A DNA stretch of 64,000 nucleotides from Bugulina stolonifera (lineage: Eukaryota; Bryozoa; Gymnolaemata; Cheilostomatida; Bugulidae), in contig OW285188.1 of the NCBI GenBank assembly GCA_935421135.1, forward strand, positions 4,702,733 through 4,766,732, given 5' to 3'. The notes beneath the pieces were generated by a model. It was not told the origin of the DNA, made no database searches, and was given only the letters and a program-made list of their open reading frames with translations. This document shows, one piece after another, positions 20,615 to 35,500 of the stretch (within the stretch, counting starts at the first letter, position 1; every line of letters starts with the position of its first letter). The translations under genes and the position numbers were made by a program.

Positions 20615-23600
20615 ATGGCTGCAACTGGAGTTAAATTCCAAGTAGGAAATCTACTAGGAGAATACAAGGATTCTCCTAGATCGGTAATGACATTAGATTC
20701 AACAGGGGATTTAGTTCTGTTAGCTTCAAAACACGTACTAAATATAGTGAATATTTCTCACCCAATTGGCCCCAACGGCCCTAACTGCATCAAGTACCCT
20801 AACAAAAATGTGAAGTGGGAGGTGAAGGCAGCTCAGTGGAATCCCCATAGGTCCGAGAGTTCCGTTTTCGTGGTTACAAAGAATCAACTTGCAGATGTCT
20901 TTGTGCATGTTAATGGTAAAGTGGAGCTAACATCCGTCCTTGAATCTCATACAAGGTCCATTACCGACTTGGATTGGTCGCCACATGATCCTAATCTTCT
21001 GCAAACATGCAGCTCAGATGGTAATGTATTACTGTGGGACACAAGGCAAAAATCACCAGCACAATTCTTTGAGACATGGCAGAGCTGCAGCTCATCGCAA
21101 GTCAAATGGAACAAGGTAAGCGGTAGTGTAGCCTGGATTGATCACAATTCAAAACTCATTTCATTTTAATATCTCACCTGATTATCTTCTGTTAGCCAAA
21201 CCGAATTTGTTGTTTGAATTGGTGGCATATTTTCATAGACGTTATACACATGACGACATGTGCAGATGGGAACGGAGAATGGTGAAAAAAATCTCTAATT
21301 CAAAATATTATTTGGTCAGACTCTTCTCCCATTTCAATGTAGGCTAGTCCTATATCAAATTATAGCCCTAATGTAGACCTAAATGTGACCAAATTTTCCG
21401 ATTCACAAACTAAGCTCTTGGTTGTTCAAGCTTTTAGCTGAAATATGTTGTCGTGTTGGTATAAACAGTAAATAGTTGCAGCAATTGTATGTCGTTGCAG
21501 TTAGAAGAACATGTATTTGCCACTAGCCATGACAGAGACATTAGAATTTGGGACACAAGAAAGACGGAACGGCCAATCTATATTTCTGGACATTTGAAGA
21601 AGATCCATGGTCTAGACTGGAGTATGCATAATAGTAAGCTCCTAGCCTCTGCCAGTGAAGATGAATCAGTGAAGTTTTGGGACTATTCTAAGTCTACACA
21701 ATACAATAACATAGGTGAACTCAAGTCTAGCACTAACTCCCCTATATGGAAGGCAAGGTTTGCTCCATTTGAAAACAGTTTACTAACAATAGATATTTCG
21801 ACATTGAAGAGTAAAGGGGATAACTCATTGATGCTATGGAATATAGAAAACCTCAGCTCCCCAGAACTGAAGTTCACTTTCGTAGGCCATTCAGATGTAG
21901 TCACCGAGTTTCAGTGGAGGAAATCGGCAGCAGGTAGGAAAGTATTGCTACTGGTATTGTTGATGCAAGTTATATATGCATAGAGGAATATGTTATTACA
22001 GCTTGACACCAAATTCCTTCATACTGCTAGTTGTATTACGTTCCTACATGTACAATGTAGATATTCACCGATTTGACTGTAAAATTGGAGTTGTCTTCTT
22101 CTCATACATTATGAATGGAGAGGGGACAACTTCTTAATAATGTTCAACTCGGATAAAAAATACATGTACCACTATCTCTCATCAGCTATTGATCTTAATA
22201 GGAAGTTGTCCCCTTTCTTTGCATTGGGAGAGGACAACTTTTTGTTAGGACTAAACTGAAGATGTTGATTAGTGTTGGACATATAAGGGAATCATGTCAC
22301 TTATGTAGTTGCTTGTATGTACTGCCTACTATGTAGAGGTTTGTATATATTATAGTCGGTAAATAGTGTTACCCCTAGTTCAGCTCAAACCCAAAAGTCA
22401 AACCCCCCCCCCGGAGCATTATGTCCTGACTACAGTGCAATTCCCATGTAGCAAATTGTCAAATTTGTAATTATTACAGATGTTCCACCCCCAGCAAATC
22501 CTAAATAACTCTTCAGAACGTAGCAGGTGTGGTAATCAACCTGTTCCATACTTCAGTCAATGAACTAGTGTGAGTAGGCCCACATGGTATAAATACACCT
22601 GCTAGCTACTAATGCTCTAACCTACTTATAATACATGGTGGGTCTATAGAAATATATCCTAGTCATGGTGTTAGTGCACGTTCACACATTTCAGTGTAAC
22701 TTAATTGAAGAATTATGCGCAATTACAGTCATATGCTACATGAAGTGATGAATTTGAACTCCTAGTATCGATATAGGTATATATTCCCCACAGGTAAATC
22801 CGTTCTATTTATTTATCTACTTACAAACTTACCTGTCTACCTCCTTAGGCCTACCTACAACATGTACCTACTTACCTACATCAGGTAAAATAGAACTGTA
22901 ACATTAGCCCAAGTCATTCTTATGGCAGTAATGAAAAAGTTAGGGGCAATTCCTCAGGTCTTTACCTTTTTTAATTTAATGTGAATGTGTATGGTTCACA
23001 CCTAAGGCTAAGGTGCGGACAACCACAGGCTATCACGAGCGAAGTGATGCCCTAGCTGTAAACAGTAAACCCTGGTTGGCATACTCCAGGTCAGTCATTC
23101 GCTGGGACTGATGACAGTGTTCTCATGTGTCTAACTGCCGTCTGCACCCAGTCACCTTGTCACCATCCTGGCTGAGCTGTAGGCTACACATTGTTTGGAA
23201 TTTCTCCCTCTTCTGGCCTTCATTTCTGTTGACTGCTGATCCTCTAGCCTCACAATACTGGCTGACTGAACACTACGATATCAATCTCATTTATATTACA
23301 CATTGTTACAGTGTAGGTCCCCTACTTCATTTACGGTTTCATCTCTGGTGATAAAATGGTTTCATTTCTTTACACTGGCTAGAATCAAACATTTCTATTG
23401 GGTGATCTATAGAAGGATTTGGTGCTTGAGTTAAGAACTTGCCATTTAATCTGTCTTTGTCTCCTCTACCCACTGTCTCTTCCCCAATGGTGAGAAGGGT
23501 GTAGCCCTCTCACACATCATTTGTTAGTGGTTGACAATGGTAATCCATTGCTAGCGTTTTTATGCACTCAGAATTGCATAATGCTCTCTGACTAATTGTG

Positions 23601-26540
23601 GCAATAGTTTGCTGGCTCCTTGCTTTGGTAGGCCTGTGGGGTATAGTATATTGGCACTACCTTGCACATCAGGTATTTGTGAACACAATGGTATATTGGG
23701 TAGAGTTCTCTGAATTACATTGCTGGCACCTTTCCAATTTGGAGATAAATTCAAACTATTACAACTTGTACTCAGGCAATACTGTTATTATCAGTTTAAT
23801 GTTTGTGAGAGTTGTAAACATTGCAAGACCTATTATCTTTGGAAATGAGTGTGTCCAGTATGTTATACTATACTGTACAGCAGTGTCGTATGGAACATTT
23901 TCCCATTCACAAAGTGTATTATTATATGATACGCAGTGTTGAGCCTGCTTATCAAGTGATATGCTGATAGGTTGTTGGCATTTTAGGATTTGGCTGAGTG
24001 CCAACTGCTTATGAAGTTTAGTAGTAAAACCATAACAATGCTGAAGTAGAATACTACATGAACGTATGCAGGACTAGCGAGTTGTAGTTAGTAGACTAGC
24101 AACTCACTGGATGTGTCAGTACTTGAATTGATTGTAGAACTGATTATACAACTCATTATTACGATTGTCTAGCATATTATTTCTATATTATTATCACAGG
24201 GATCAGCTCCTCAGGTGAGAAATATACTCCACGTAATATTAACCTAGCCTGTTGTATTCCGTCTTGATATTTAGGGGATTGTCTCTCCGTACATACATAT
24301 ACATGTAATTATTAATTATTTATTAGTAAGTCTACTAGTCTGTAGGTCCAATCAGTGTTTCTGTGTTGAGATATAATGAAACTAGAACTGTTGGTTGGCC
24401 ATTACTATAGAGATCAGGAACCTAGACAGTTGGGAATTGGCAACTGTTCAAAAACTTCGGTTAGAAACAGGGCGTTTCGAAAACGTTAAAACACCAACCA
24501 CACACGAATGTTTTCGGAACGTCCTGTTTCTAACTGACATTTTCAAAAAGTCTCTTTACCCACAGTTGGGGGCAATGAGTAATGGCTTTGTTTTTGTTAA
24601 ACTGAGACAGGATAAATTGCCTTCTCTGTTATTTAGCAACCAAAGAAGACGGAAGTTATATCGTAGTCCTGTAGATAGCTGTTATTGAGCTAAAAGTGTA
24701 ACCAAATTGTTTGTGCTCAAAAGAAGGGAGTAGTAATTCTGTTACAGTCTGAGTAATATACTTTCTGGACTACTTTCTCAACCTTCTGTCGGTGTAGGTC
24801 TAGTGATGAAACCACATGTACACGTGTACATACATTGTCCATACATGATACATGTATGTTCTGCACTCGGCTACATGGAGGTAGCCTACATCATATAGTA
24901 AGAGCTAGTAACAGGTACACTAGTAGTAATACTAGACTAATAGTGTGTGTTTACATAAAATACATCACAATTTCTCTACAGTATAGGCCATAGAACACAA
25001 TATTGCTGGCTGTGTGTATTTATATACCCATGCACACCCACAGATATTATTATTATTAGGCTTGCTATGTGTTAGCTCTTATTCGTTGGTTTCTAGACCA
25101 AGTTTGCTTGTATTAGGAACAAACACTGGTGTTTATACTGGAATGTTTGACTCTGAGTTGTCTCCCTTGTTTGCAATGAACGGGTGGTTTGTACAGGCTA
25201 GTACTGGGCTGTAGCGGGAACTACAATGGACCATTGAGTACTAACTAGCCTTGAGTAAATGCCATCACGTAACGTAACGCAGCATAACGCTACCATCAAT
25301 AGTTGGTACTGTGCCAACACCACTACTACCTACATGAAATGTATTTATACCACATATTCATGATTAATGCTCATAAGAACCATACTTTTACCCTGATTGG
25401 ATCATGACTATGACATCATTACTTCAACTTGCTCTCTGTAGTATGTGGTATTGCAGTGCTAATAGTCTATATAATAATATATCATGGTTATGTGGTCTTG
25501 TAGTACTAGATTTTAATCCACCAGTTATAATTGTTCACAATAGATGGGCCTGAATCTCCTTGTTTCTACCTCCTGTATTCCACTTACAACCAATCAACAA
25601 TGGTTCATATTTTATCCAGTGACAGTGACAGACCTAACTAGAAAATTTATGAAGCAGCACTTTACTGCTTTTGAAAGAGATATACATGTACATGTAGAAG
25701 CCTACTTGGAATAATTTGTGCAAATTTTGTTGGTTTTAGGATGCAAACAAGTATTAACTGCTTTCTCCTCCTGTTGCTCTCATACTCATAGGTTAATTGA
25801 CCGCATGGGTCACTGACCTAGATGCCCTCTCAACTTTTGTCCATTAGTGCTATGAATAGGGAGTACTTGTGTAAACTGATACCATGTGAAGGAGTTTTAT
25901 ACACTATAATTCCTGAAGATAGTGATTCAACTAATAGGTGTGTAGTATGTAACATACTGATAGATAGGCCTACATTATGTAGGTAGGTGTGAATATGTAT
26001 ACGTAGTGATAGACCCACACCTCTCCCATAGACCAGCATACCCTTATGCATTTCAGGAATTCTTATCCCCATAACTGTATATGTAATAACTGTCAATGAG
26101 ACGACCATGGTGTAAATTTGATAGTAATATATATTATGTATATCACTCCTGCTTATTGCCCCTGCATTGTTTGAATACTTGATATAGCAGAGTTGGTGCT
26201 GCCGCAACTGAGCTACACCCTGCTACGTGCCCTCTCTCTGTAAATGAGCTGAGCTAGGGGTTGTCTCTCTATCCTTGATCTATACGTTTCCATTGGTTAT
26301 GCAGAGCTTCATGGAGTAGCTGTTTTATAAGCCAACCCAATGTGCATGAACAGTAACTCTATATGCCCGTAATCTGTAGCATGGGCCCTATAATATTATA
26401 TTATAATGACTATTGTCTGTAGAGAACCAATATCAGCTGGTGACGTGGAGCCGTGACAATACTCTTCGACTCTGCAGATACGAGTCGGAAACCTCTAGTT
26501 CTCCAAAGGTGTGTATTAGGTAGTGGTAGTAGTATTAGTA

Positions 26541-26577
<37 letters not shown>

Positions 26578-29500
26578 TAGTAGTAGTAGTAGTGGTAGCA
26601 ATAGTGGTAGCAGTAGTAGTAACAGTGGTAGTAGTACTAGTAGTAGTAGCCGTAGTAATAGTAGTAGTAAGCGTGGTAGTAGTAGTAATAGTTGTAGTAG
26701 TAGCGGTGGCAGTATTAGTAGTAGCAGTAATGGTGGTAGCAGTCGCTGCAATAAATTTGCAACGGTTTGAAATAGACAGTTCGAAACAGGACGTTTAAAA
26801 ACCGGACAGTTCAAAACCACCACATCTCAACTAATTTTTATTTTTAATATTATTTTCTTCTTTAGTTTATTGAATTTATTAATTAGAATTAATTATCGGT
26901 GATTTGTGCCCTTCTAAATGTAACCTATACAGTTTCGAACAGTCCGGTTGTGTTTTGAACTGTCTTTTTCGAAATGTCCCTTTATCCACTGCAATAATAG
27001 TGCTAGTGGCAGCAGCTGGCGAAAGACCAACAACCGCACTACCTACCTTGGTCTCCAATACTATTGTAATATACACATGTTAATACATCTAATATCTACA
27101 TGTATGTTTTATGAAAAATTATTCACTGATGGACAGGTCATAGATGTGATGGATGCTAAGAGTAGGCAGATGTCCACTAGTCACAGTGACAAGCAGTCCG
27201 CCGAGTCTCCTGGCAGACAAAGAGACACCCAGTTAGACCGACGTCCTGTAGAAACGAAGACTCAGTTGGTAAGAATTAGCCCCCCCCCCCCCAACCAACT
27301 CAAATACATTATAATTCACTGCATGATACCCTGGGAAGGACTGCCTTCACGTTCAACATCCTGGAGCAGAGACCGCAACAGGTTTTTGCAATCAGCGATA
27401 TTCCTTTTAATCTGTGTATTTCACTTAATAAAGTTACGTCCTGTTACATGCGCCATTGTTGCTGCATTTCATTTAAACTCATAAAACCTCAGTAATCCAG
27501 GATGTACTGTGGGACAGTAGGAAGTTGTATCATACATAACCTATATGCTTACCCACGATCCCATCGTTGCTTGCCTTTTTATTCGTCTTCTTTATTTCTG
27601 CGCAAGTGAACCAATTAATAACAGAGACAGTAAGAAACAGAAAATCTCTATTGAAGTTGCTTTTATCAACTATTTATTGTAAAACATTGTGGCTATAAAT
27701 CCTAGGCTGCACCCCAAGTAATATGAGATGGAACCATTGGGGTTGCTAATAATATTCAATTGTAAGCAGATTCTATTGAGTGAAAAATATCCATTTTTTG
27801 CTATGAATTTCTGGCATGTCATTAATTAATATAGCTGGCTGTGTTGGTTGAAGGGACATGAGTTGGCCAACTAAATGAATGGCATTGCCAGTCAGTGTTC
27901 GCCTGTAAAAAACACTCGTAGTTTATTCACATTCACCCTTTTGATCAAGGACTCCATCTAAAACTGGACAAAACATGCCTGCTGTTTGTAATAAATGAAT
28001 GGTTATAATACAGTGGAATATTGTGGTACATGTTGGGTTACATGCTGCACCATATGGTAGGTTTCTAAACCACACGTTTCAGCTCGAGTATCCTTCCTCT
28101 CAAGGAAATACACTCAACGGTTTCATGTGTTATAGCTTGACATGCTTATGGCAGCTTACCATTAGTATATTATATACTGTACCCTGTTACTGTAACAGCA
28201 TCCTACGGTACTACAGTACCGTACAGTACTACAGTACCGTACAGTACTACAGTACCGTACAGTACTACAGTACCGTACAGTACTACAGGACCGTACAGTA
28301 CTACAGTACCCTACAGTACTACAGTACCCTACAGTACTAACAGTACTACAATACTAACAGTACCCAACAGCACACTACAGTACTAACAGTACCCTACAGT
28401 ACTACAGTGTACTCTTCCCAGTATAATCTATAGTTCTGGTGAGCAGGTAACACATTGATTGAATCTTTGTAATAGGACATTAGTAATATAGTATATGGCA
28501 CCCAATCCGATTATCTGTACCAATATCCATCCATTAAAACAAGACTTTGGAGTTGTGGTAGATAGTCAGTGTCATCTAGCACTTGCACGTCACAAACTGT
28601 AAGACTTGTGTTTCAGTTCCAAGACGACGGTGATGAGGAGGTTGATGAGGAAGAATCGAGCGGAGATGAGTTTGCTATACCAAACAGATCTCCAGGTAGA
28701 CCAAAGAGAGATGTAAGTATGACCATACTACACTCCACCCTCTCTAGTTAGTATCTCCACTCCTCAACTGTTCAGATATTTTCTTACAAAAACCAACACA
28801 TAAAATTACTTGCAGACCGAACTGATGTGTACACTAATGCTCTGTAGGCATCCTGTTCTGAATACGAATGCTTAATAATGGAATTAAATATTTTATATTG
28901 GAGTTTCTAGAATGGAATTTAGTTTCAACTGTTCTTACAATGGTGTGTAAGTCAGATTATTACTACAATGTGTTTAATATCAGCTACTTACTTGTCTTCC
29001 CACGACAGAAGCAGAAGTTTAAGAGACTCGACCTCTTCCCTTTGCCCACCTTGTTAGAGTCCTCCATGTCTGGGTTGGACTCTGAGGATGAAGATGAGGT
29101 CTGGGCTATTCATGCTGCTAGACGCTTCCACCACCTTCTGCATCCTATATCACCTTATTCTGCATCCTATATCACCTTATTCTGCATCCTATATCACCTT
29201 ATTCTGCATCCTATATCACCTTATTCTGTAGATACATCACCTTATTCTCAACTTCCTTCAGCAAGTTCTAACCTTATTCATATGCTCTATGTGTGTAGGC
29301 CTCCGATTGATTGCTGTTTTCTAAACGCCTGCATTCTCTGTCTCAATGTCTTTATCTACTCCACCACCATGCTCGACTAGATATCTTCCTGATCCGCTAC
29401 TTAGTCTGATGATTGTCATCAGCTAGACAATGGGTTTCTCCTGACTGTAGATTGATGCTCGGCAGAATATCTGATTCCACTGTTATAATTCTTCATTTCC

Positions 29501-32500
29501 ATCTCTGCACAGCCATGATTGAACGATCCCAGCAACATCAAACAGGGATCAATGCATTGTCGGTCAATCACTTTGATTATATCCAAGTGGTGATGTCATC
29601 ATATACAGCAGCTCTTGCTGATTTGTGACACGCGTTGCATACAACACCGGAGGATACTTGCATTACGTTTAATGGTTCCAATCATTTTTCATGGAATTTT
29701 AATCTATAAAAATTTAGTTCTGCTTGAGTACAATTTATAATTAAACCTCTCTTTAAGTTCATGTCTTTTCTTGTTATTTCACTAATTCACTTAGGGAAGG
29801 TGAATGTGGGCATGATATTTCAGGAATCAAGATATAGTGTAGCCTACATGTGACCCTGTAGGCTTTCACTACACACTCAGGCCTAGGGACTTTGTCTGAC
29901 CAGTTTAGAGTGGGTGGTAGAGCTAAATACCCCCCCCCCTCCCCATGAGATGAGATTTAGGTTTATGGTGACAGGTACACATGAGGGCGAATGAGCTTTT
30001 AATTTCTAGGCAAGCATGAGATCGCAACTCCCAAACTTTTTGTGATTCTATTCTTGAAGGGGAATGAGGGTGTATACATCATTCTTATGGTACTTACATG
30101 TGCATGTATAAATATCAAATAAGAACATTGTATGTTATATCATTATTCACACTGAATGTGTATATTTGCAGTCACTGCTGACCTCACCTAATGGTAGTGG
30201 AGATACACTGCATAATGAGCTGAGATCGCTGTCGAGTATTAGGGATGTGACGGTGCACATAGAACTGGCGGAAAGGAAGTGCTATGTACTCATCACCAAC
30301 AAGGGGGATCACCGTATAGTACTAATAATATCCTTCCCTGATAACTACCCTGATGGGGTGGCACCTACCTTCCGCTTTGAGCCCAACACTACTATTGACA
30401 AATCACTACAGGTGAGCCCTAGTGTCTGTCAGTATGTAGGCCTACATGTATGTATATCAGTATGTACATGTATGTATGAATGTCTGTATGTATGCCAGTA
30501 TGTACATGCATGTATGCCAGTGTGTACATGCATGTATGCCAGTGTGTACATGTATGTAGGCTATGCCAGTGGTTACATGTATGTATGCCAGTATGTACAT
30601 GTATGTCTGTCTGGTATTGTTACTATATTATTGTTGTCGTGTTTAATATTTTAGTATAAAAGTACATGTAAATAAACATGTGCTAGGCCTATATTTATCA
30701 TATTGCTTATTAGTATTGCTTTGTATAAATAGTATACACTACATGTATATTATTGTCTGTACCACAGGCTAATATAGTGAGCGAGTTGGAAGAGGCAGCT
30801 AGACCTCTCATCTCCAATAACAAAGCGTGTGTAGAGCAATGTATATATACCCTGAGGAACGCTATAGAAGACCTTGAGAGCAGGAATATCCTAGAAACTG
30901 AGGCCAGCCGATATCAGGTACTGTAGTATGAGTACTGTAGTAGGAATCTCTCGTGATAGTGGATGCGGGGGGGGGGGGGGGGGAGGTTGTTCCGTTGTAC
31001 ATTTTCTGGCATAAATATGTGAAGCTTATTTACATGTATTATATTTAGTGATAGTTGAAGTGGGGCTCCCCCAGTCTGTCTGTCTGCTTGTTTACATGTA
31101 CATCTAATAATGGGAATGGAATAATAATATTTTGATTAACTTTTGGCAGTCGGTACTACATACTATGGTATATACTGATGGTTCACAGTGCTGTTTGTGC
31201 CAAGTTTTGTTGACTAGACTGTTTTACAACAATTTTATTTACTTGTTAGTTTGTTAGTTTGTAACTCAGTAGGAGTTGGAAATTTTGTTTGTATTTACGA
31301 TTTTTTATAGGCCAACAATGCAGCCCTAGCAATGTCTATATCACACAAGAACATACCGTACCCTCGCACCTGCGGGGCGACGTTCTGTACAGATAAACTA
31401 GTGACATTTCAGAGACCTGTTCACTGCGCTGTGCAGTGTACGCCCAGGTCTCTCAATGAGGTATGATTACTATAATATGTAACAGTGATAAGCTCATGTA
31501 CATGTATCTGTACTTGGGTATTATATCATTTGTGTGATGTATGCATATACATAGTAATTCATCTTCTCAACCATCAGCTATGAAAGGTCATGCTGAGGTC
31601 ACAGTTGTAGAGTTCATTGATCTGTTGTGTGACATGATGCTAATAAATGGCTTGTATAGTAATATAAGCTAATAGAATGTATACTTGTGGATTACACAGT
31701 ATACTTTCTGGTATATTATCTTACTGTTGGTTCACTATACATTATACCACAGCAGTATTTATATTGTGTAGTTTACTATTTCACTAGAGCATAGTTAGGC
31801 GTTAGGTGTAACGTCTGTACCAAATATGGCAAGTTCCTCAGTCTAAACTGAAGTATGATCAGCCTTGGGTGGGGGGGGGGTTGATTTTATGGTGTGTGGG
31901 ATGGAAATGGAGGGATACAGTATAACAATGATAACACCTAACTCTGTAGTTCATGGATATACTGTCTATATTATACATACATTGTCTATATTATACATAC
32001 ACTGTCTATATTATACAGTGTACATACATTGTCTATAATATTATACATGCTACTCTTTGCAGTCTCTCTCCCCTCACACACCGTATAGTTCAAAGACTAG
32101 AACTAACTTTTACGTCCCGCAAATGTCGAGGTCTCCGAAAGAGAGCATTCTCTCCTCTTACTACAAGAGAAGCAGGAATAAAAAGAAGGAAAAAGAAAAA
32201 AGTGGACCGATATTTATATACAATGTAGCCTCATTATTACCGGTGAACAAACAACTAGCTATAGAGTATAAGATAACTCCAAGTGCTGCTTCCTGTAGAC
32301 ATAACGCCGAGGTGAGTTTGTTGTCCATCGGCTAAATGACCAGCCATTGGCTGGGCAGATGACCAGTGGTAGAAGTAAAGGGGTGGCTACATGAAATTAT
32401 GTAATATTGCACCTAATTGGGATGGGAGAAGCTTGTATACATGTAAAAGACTGACTTAGTGTAGTAAACACACCCTGAAGAAGACAATTTCTCTACATTC

Positions 32501-35500
32501 TTAATGATAAATACATGTAGGCCTAGTGGGTTTGCTTATTTTTGTACAATATGTATTTTTAAGCAAGGAATTTATTTTTGAGCAGTCGGAGACTTGTTTC
32601 AAATCCATGAAAATACCAGTCCCTGACTGGGGTTTGAACCCGGGGCCTCTATGGCACCTAATCGCCTAGCACAGCATGTTCTGTTCGCTGTGCTAGGCGA
32701 TTAGGTGCCGTAGAGGCCCCGGGTTCAAACCCCAGTCAGGGACTGGTATTTTCATGGATTTGAAACAAGTCTCTGACTGCTCAAAGTAATTCCTTGGTAA
32801 AAATACATAATTGTATTCAATACATTTACATGGTGGAGACAATTCCAAATTTATGAGTAAAGACAGCTCCCTATTTCATGCCCTACTACATGTAGTATTA
32901 CATGTCATTTCTTGGTGTGTAGCCTACATTTGACATGCATGTACATGTATGTTTTTATTTGTTATAAAATTACTATTTGCTAAATCAAGTGTGATATATG
33001 TACAGTAGTATTTGAAGTCCCTTGTAAAATGCATGTGTAGTTATACGCATTTTGTCAAAATATTTCCCAAGTATTACCTCAATTTGGTTGTTATATTACA
33101 CATTATTACAATATAGTATAGTATACCAGACTCATAATTGTGTGTACATGACTATATGTGTATATTTTAGGCTATTAAGTTACTGGTATATTGTTTAAGT
33201 TGCATAAGCAGGTAATAATTATGCAGGTATTACTTGTGCTGGTAGTATGACTGTGTTTTATACTCTACTAGTTCTGTTATATCTGCATGTTATATTTATG
33301 ATGTACATTGTAGGTGGCTGAAAGACAAGGTAGACGAGACCTTAATCAAATATGGAAGATTCTAGAAGAATTTATGGATGATAGACTCGCTGCAGACCCT
33401 AATGATATGAACAGTGGAGTACCTTGGGCTACCCAACCATTTGGTAGACCTATGATCCAGTCAATGTAAGCCACTAGGGGTACTGCCCTCTCTATCTATT
33501 CCCAATTGTATTGGTGTTTGAAGCTGTCTTAGCCTTGTTCTTCTTATCCGATTCCATGCCAACAAACTAATAGTCTTACATTTGGCTCTGCAGTTATGGC
33601 ATATTACGTAGTGGTGTCATACCTACCACATAATTTTGGTACATGTATAAACTAAACACAGGGATGGCGATTGCTGTTAACACATGTTATACAATGTGCT
33701 TATCATAAATAACATTAGTAGTAGCAGAAGTAATATACATTGTATATGTGTGTTATATATATGATATGATTATATACATGTACCATACAAATGGTTTGGG
33801 TAGGTATACACAACTCCAAGTATCCATAGCATAATATACCATTTTATTGTACATGTAGCCTATAGAGAAGGAGAGAAGACAACTTTGAACTGTTATCAAT
33901 ATCATATAGGTTCCCTTGCTACCGTCAATGTTGTACAGCAGTGTATATACCTGCATGTCATATGACTTGTAGAATGCAGCACTATGCAGCAATAGGTGAT
34001 ATACAGACTCTGTCCATGATAGTCTCAATGTTTCCTTACGACACCCCACAGCCACCTCCGGACAGACCGTTCCTGCAGATCGGTCTGCAGCGCAGCTCCT
34101 CTAGTATCAAGATGGGGACTTCTCCTGCCTCCTCCATATCCGGTCGATCTCCCCCGGACAGGTCCTTTCTAATGGTACGTATACTTTAAATACCCATCTC
34201 ACCATATGTACCTTGCAAGTACATCACAACATGTATTTTGCAGTAGAATGCCTCCTTTCATAACTACATGTTAGTAAATACAATTCACGCTGTATAGAGT
34301 TATATTTTTATGGAAACTATTCACTTGTACTTGTTAAGAATAGTTTGTTCAAACCTGTTTAGTATGTTTGCTAGATTTGTCCACTCGTTAAATTCCTATT
34401 CTAATATTATAGCCTGTGATCTTTTTAACGTTTCAGCATGTGACACAAACTATGTTTCACACTTTGTTCTCTCTTGGAAGTTGCACTAGCATGATTTTAT
34501 CCACCATATTTGATCTAATTCCACTAGTGTTTGGATGTTCAGTGGTTGGCGTTAGTTAACTTAGTGCACTATAAATTGCCCCGTAGTACTGTATATAGCA
34601 TAATGTATGTTTGTCCTGCTTCAAAGGAGTCTCTAGTCTAATTAAAAAAGGAGGGACTGGCTGTCCTATTAAGAGTTGTGACTTTGCGTAGCCTGGGTTC
34701 CAAGCTTTCTAAAAGACTGCGCTAGTTATTTGGTTAATTATTGTGGAACCGCCAACATACTAACTAACCCAGTCCATTGGAAAGTTTAGAGTATAAGTCA
34801 AGTTGTATGAATAGCATTCAATGTTTTGGACTGGCTATGATTTACTTGGACATGGAGTGCAATGTCCATGTATGTTCCAGCATGACTATATCAGCAATGC
34901 TACTGACTAACGCATCAATGGAACAAATTGTCAAACAAATGCTCCCAATATGTGTAGGTGGACATGAGATCAGTACAGAGTGTGTTATTTTCTAGATTGA
35001 TACAGAGTCCAATGGTTGGAATAGTAAGTGTCTATCTATTAGTAGACTTGTGGCAGGCGGGCGTAGGCTAGACGCTGCATGGTCTCTGTGCTGCTAATAC
35101 CTCGCTCTATAACACCTGTCCGTCTTCTGTCTGTAAATACTCATAGTCCTTGGGCTATCCTAGTTTGCATGTTAGCTTACCTTGTCTATCTATCAGCATG
35201 GTGAACGGGTCCACTTTCCTTTACTAACCTCCCCACCGGCAGTGAAAAAAATCAGAGCAGACAATTCCTAATTAATTTGAATGCCAATTGGAAATATACA
35301 TTATCTGATCTTTGGATAGTACAATGTAATATCATATCCATGATTTGGAAGCATCTACGTGTAAATATCTAACTTATGACCCAATCATCAGTCCCTGGGC
35401 TAGGACTCCTGTCAGTTCAGACTTATGAGCTGTGTGAATACATGGATTTATGGAGCATTAGGCTATTGATACCAAAAATGATATAGTTTTCTTTATTGAA

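Larger units (their letters stand above)
21934..26422. other. Long WDR59 introns 2 and 3
   Basis: About 4.5 kb interrupted only by the 15-nt exon 24200-24214. It contains two GTTGTC mini-hairpins (22087-22136 and 22200-22247), a C-run at about 22400 and the foldback element at 24435-24561. Several chance open frames occur, for example 23598-23942, but none is bounded by splice sites or resembles a protein family that I recognise. Confidence 0.6.

Noticed and set aside
23598..23942. 114-residue hydrophobic frame in a WDR59 intron
   Set aside because: No splice-bounded partners, no recognisable motif, and it lies within a gene whose exons are in phase without it.
24395..24688. 97-residue frame on the + strand
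   Set aside because: It runs straight across a foldback transposon with clear target duplication, so it is a chance frame.
25830..26207. 125-residue frame on the - strand
   Set aside because: Low-information sequence inside a WDR59 intron with no domain signature.
26410..26823. Poly-Leu, poly-Ser and poly-Val open frames on both strands
   Set aside because: All derive from the AGT-type trinucleotide tract; several frames are open at once, which is a composition effect.
28868..29380. Extension of the WDR59 exon 29009-29098 to about 29380
   Set aside because: The extension is a 22-bp tandem repeat and non-conserved sequence. Ending at 29098 joins in phase to the RWD exon, although the donor GTCTGG is weak.
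35214..35275. Additional WDR59 exon after an AG at about 35214
   Set aside because: Joining from the 28-nt exon gives an immediate stop, whereas direct splicing to 37288 keeps phase and conserved sequence.
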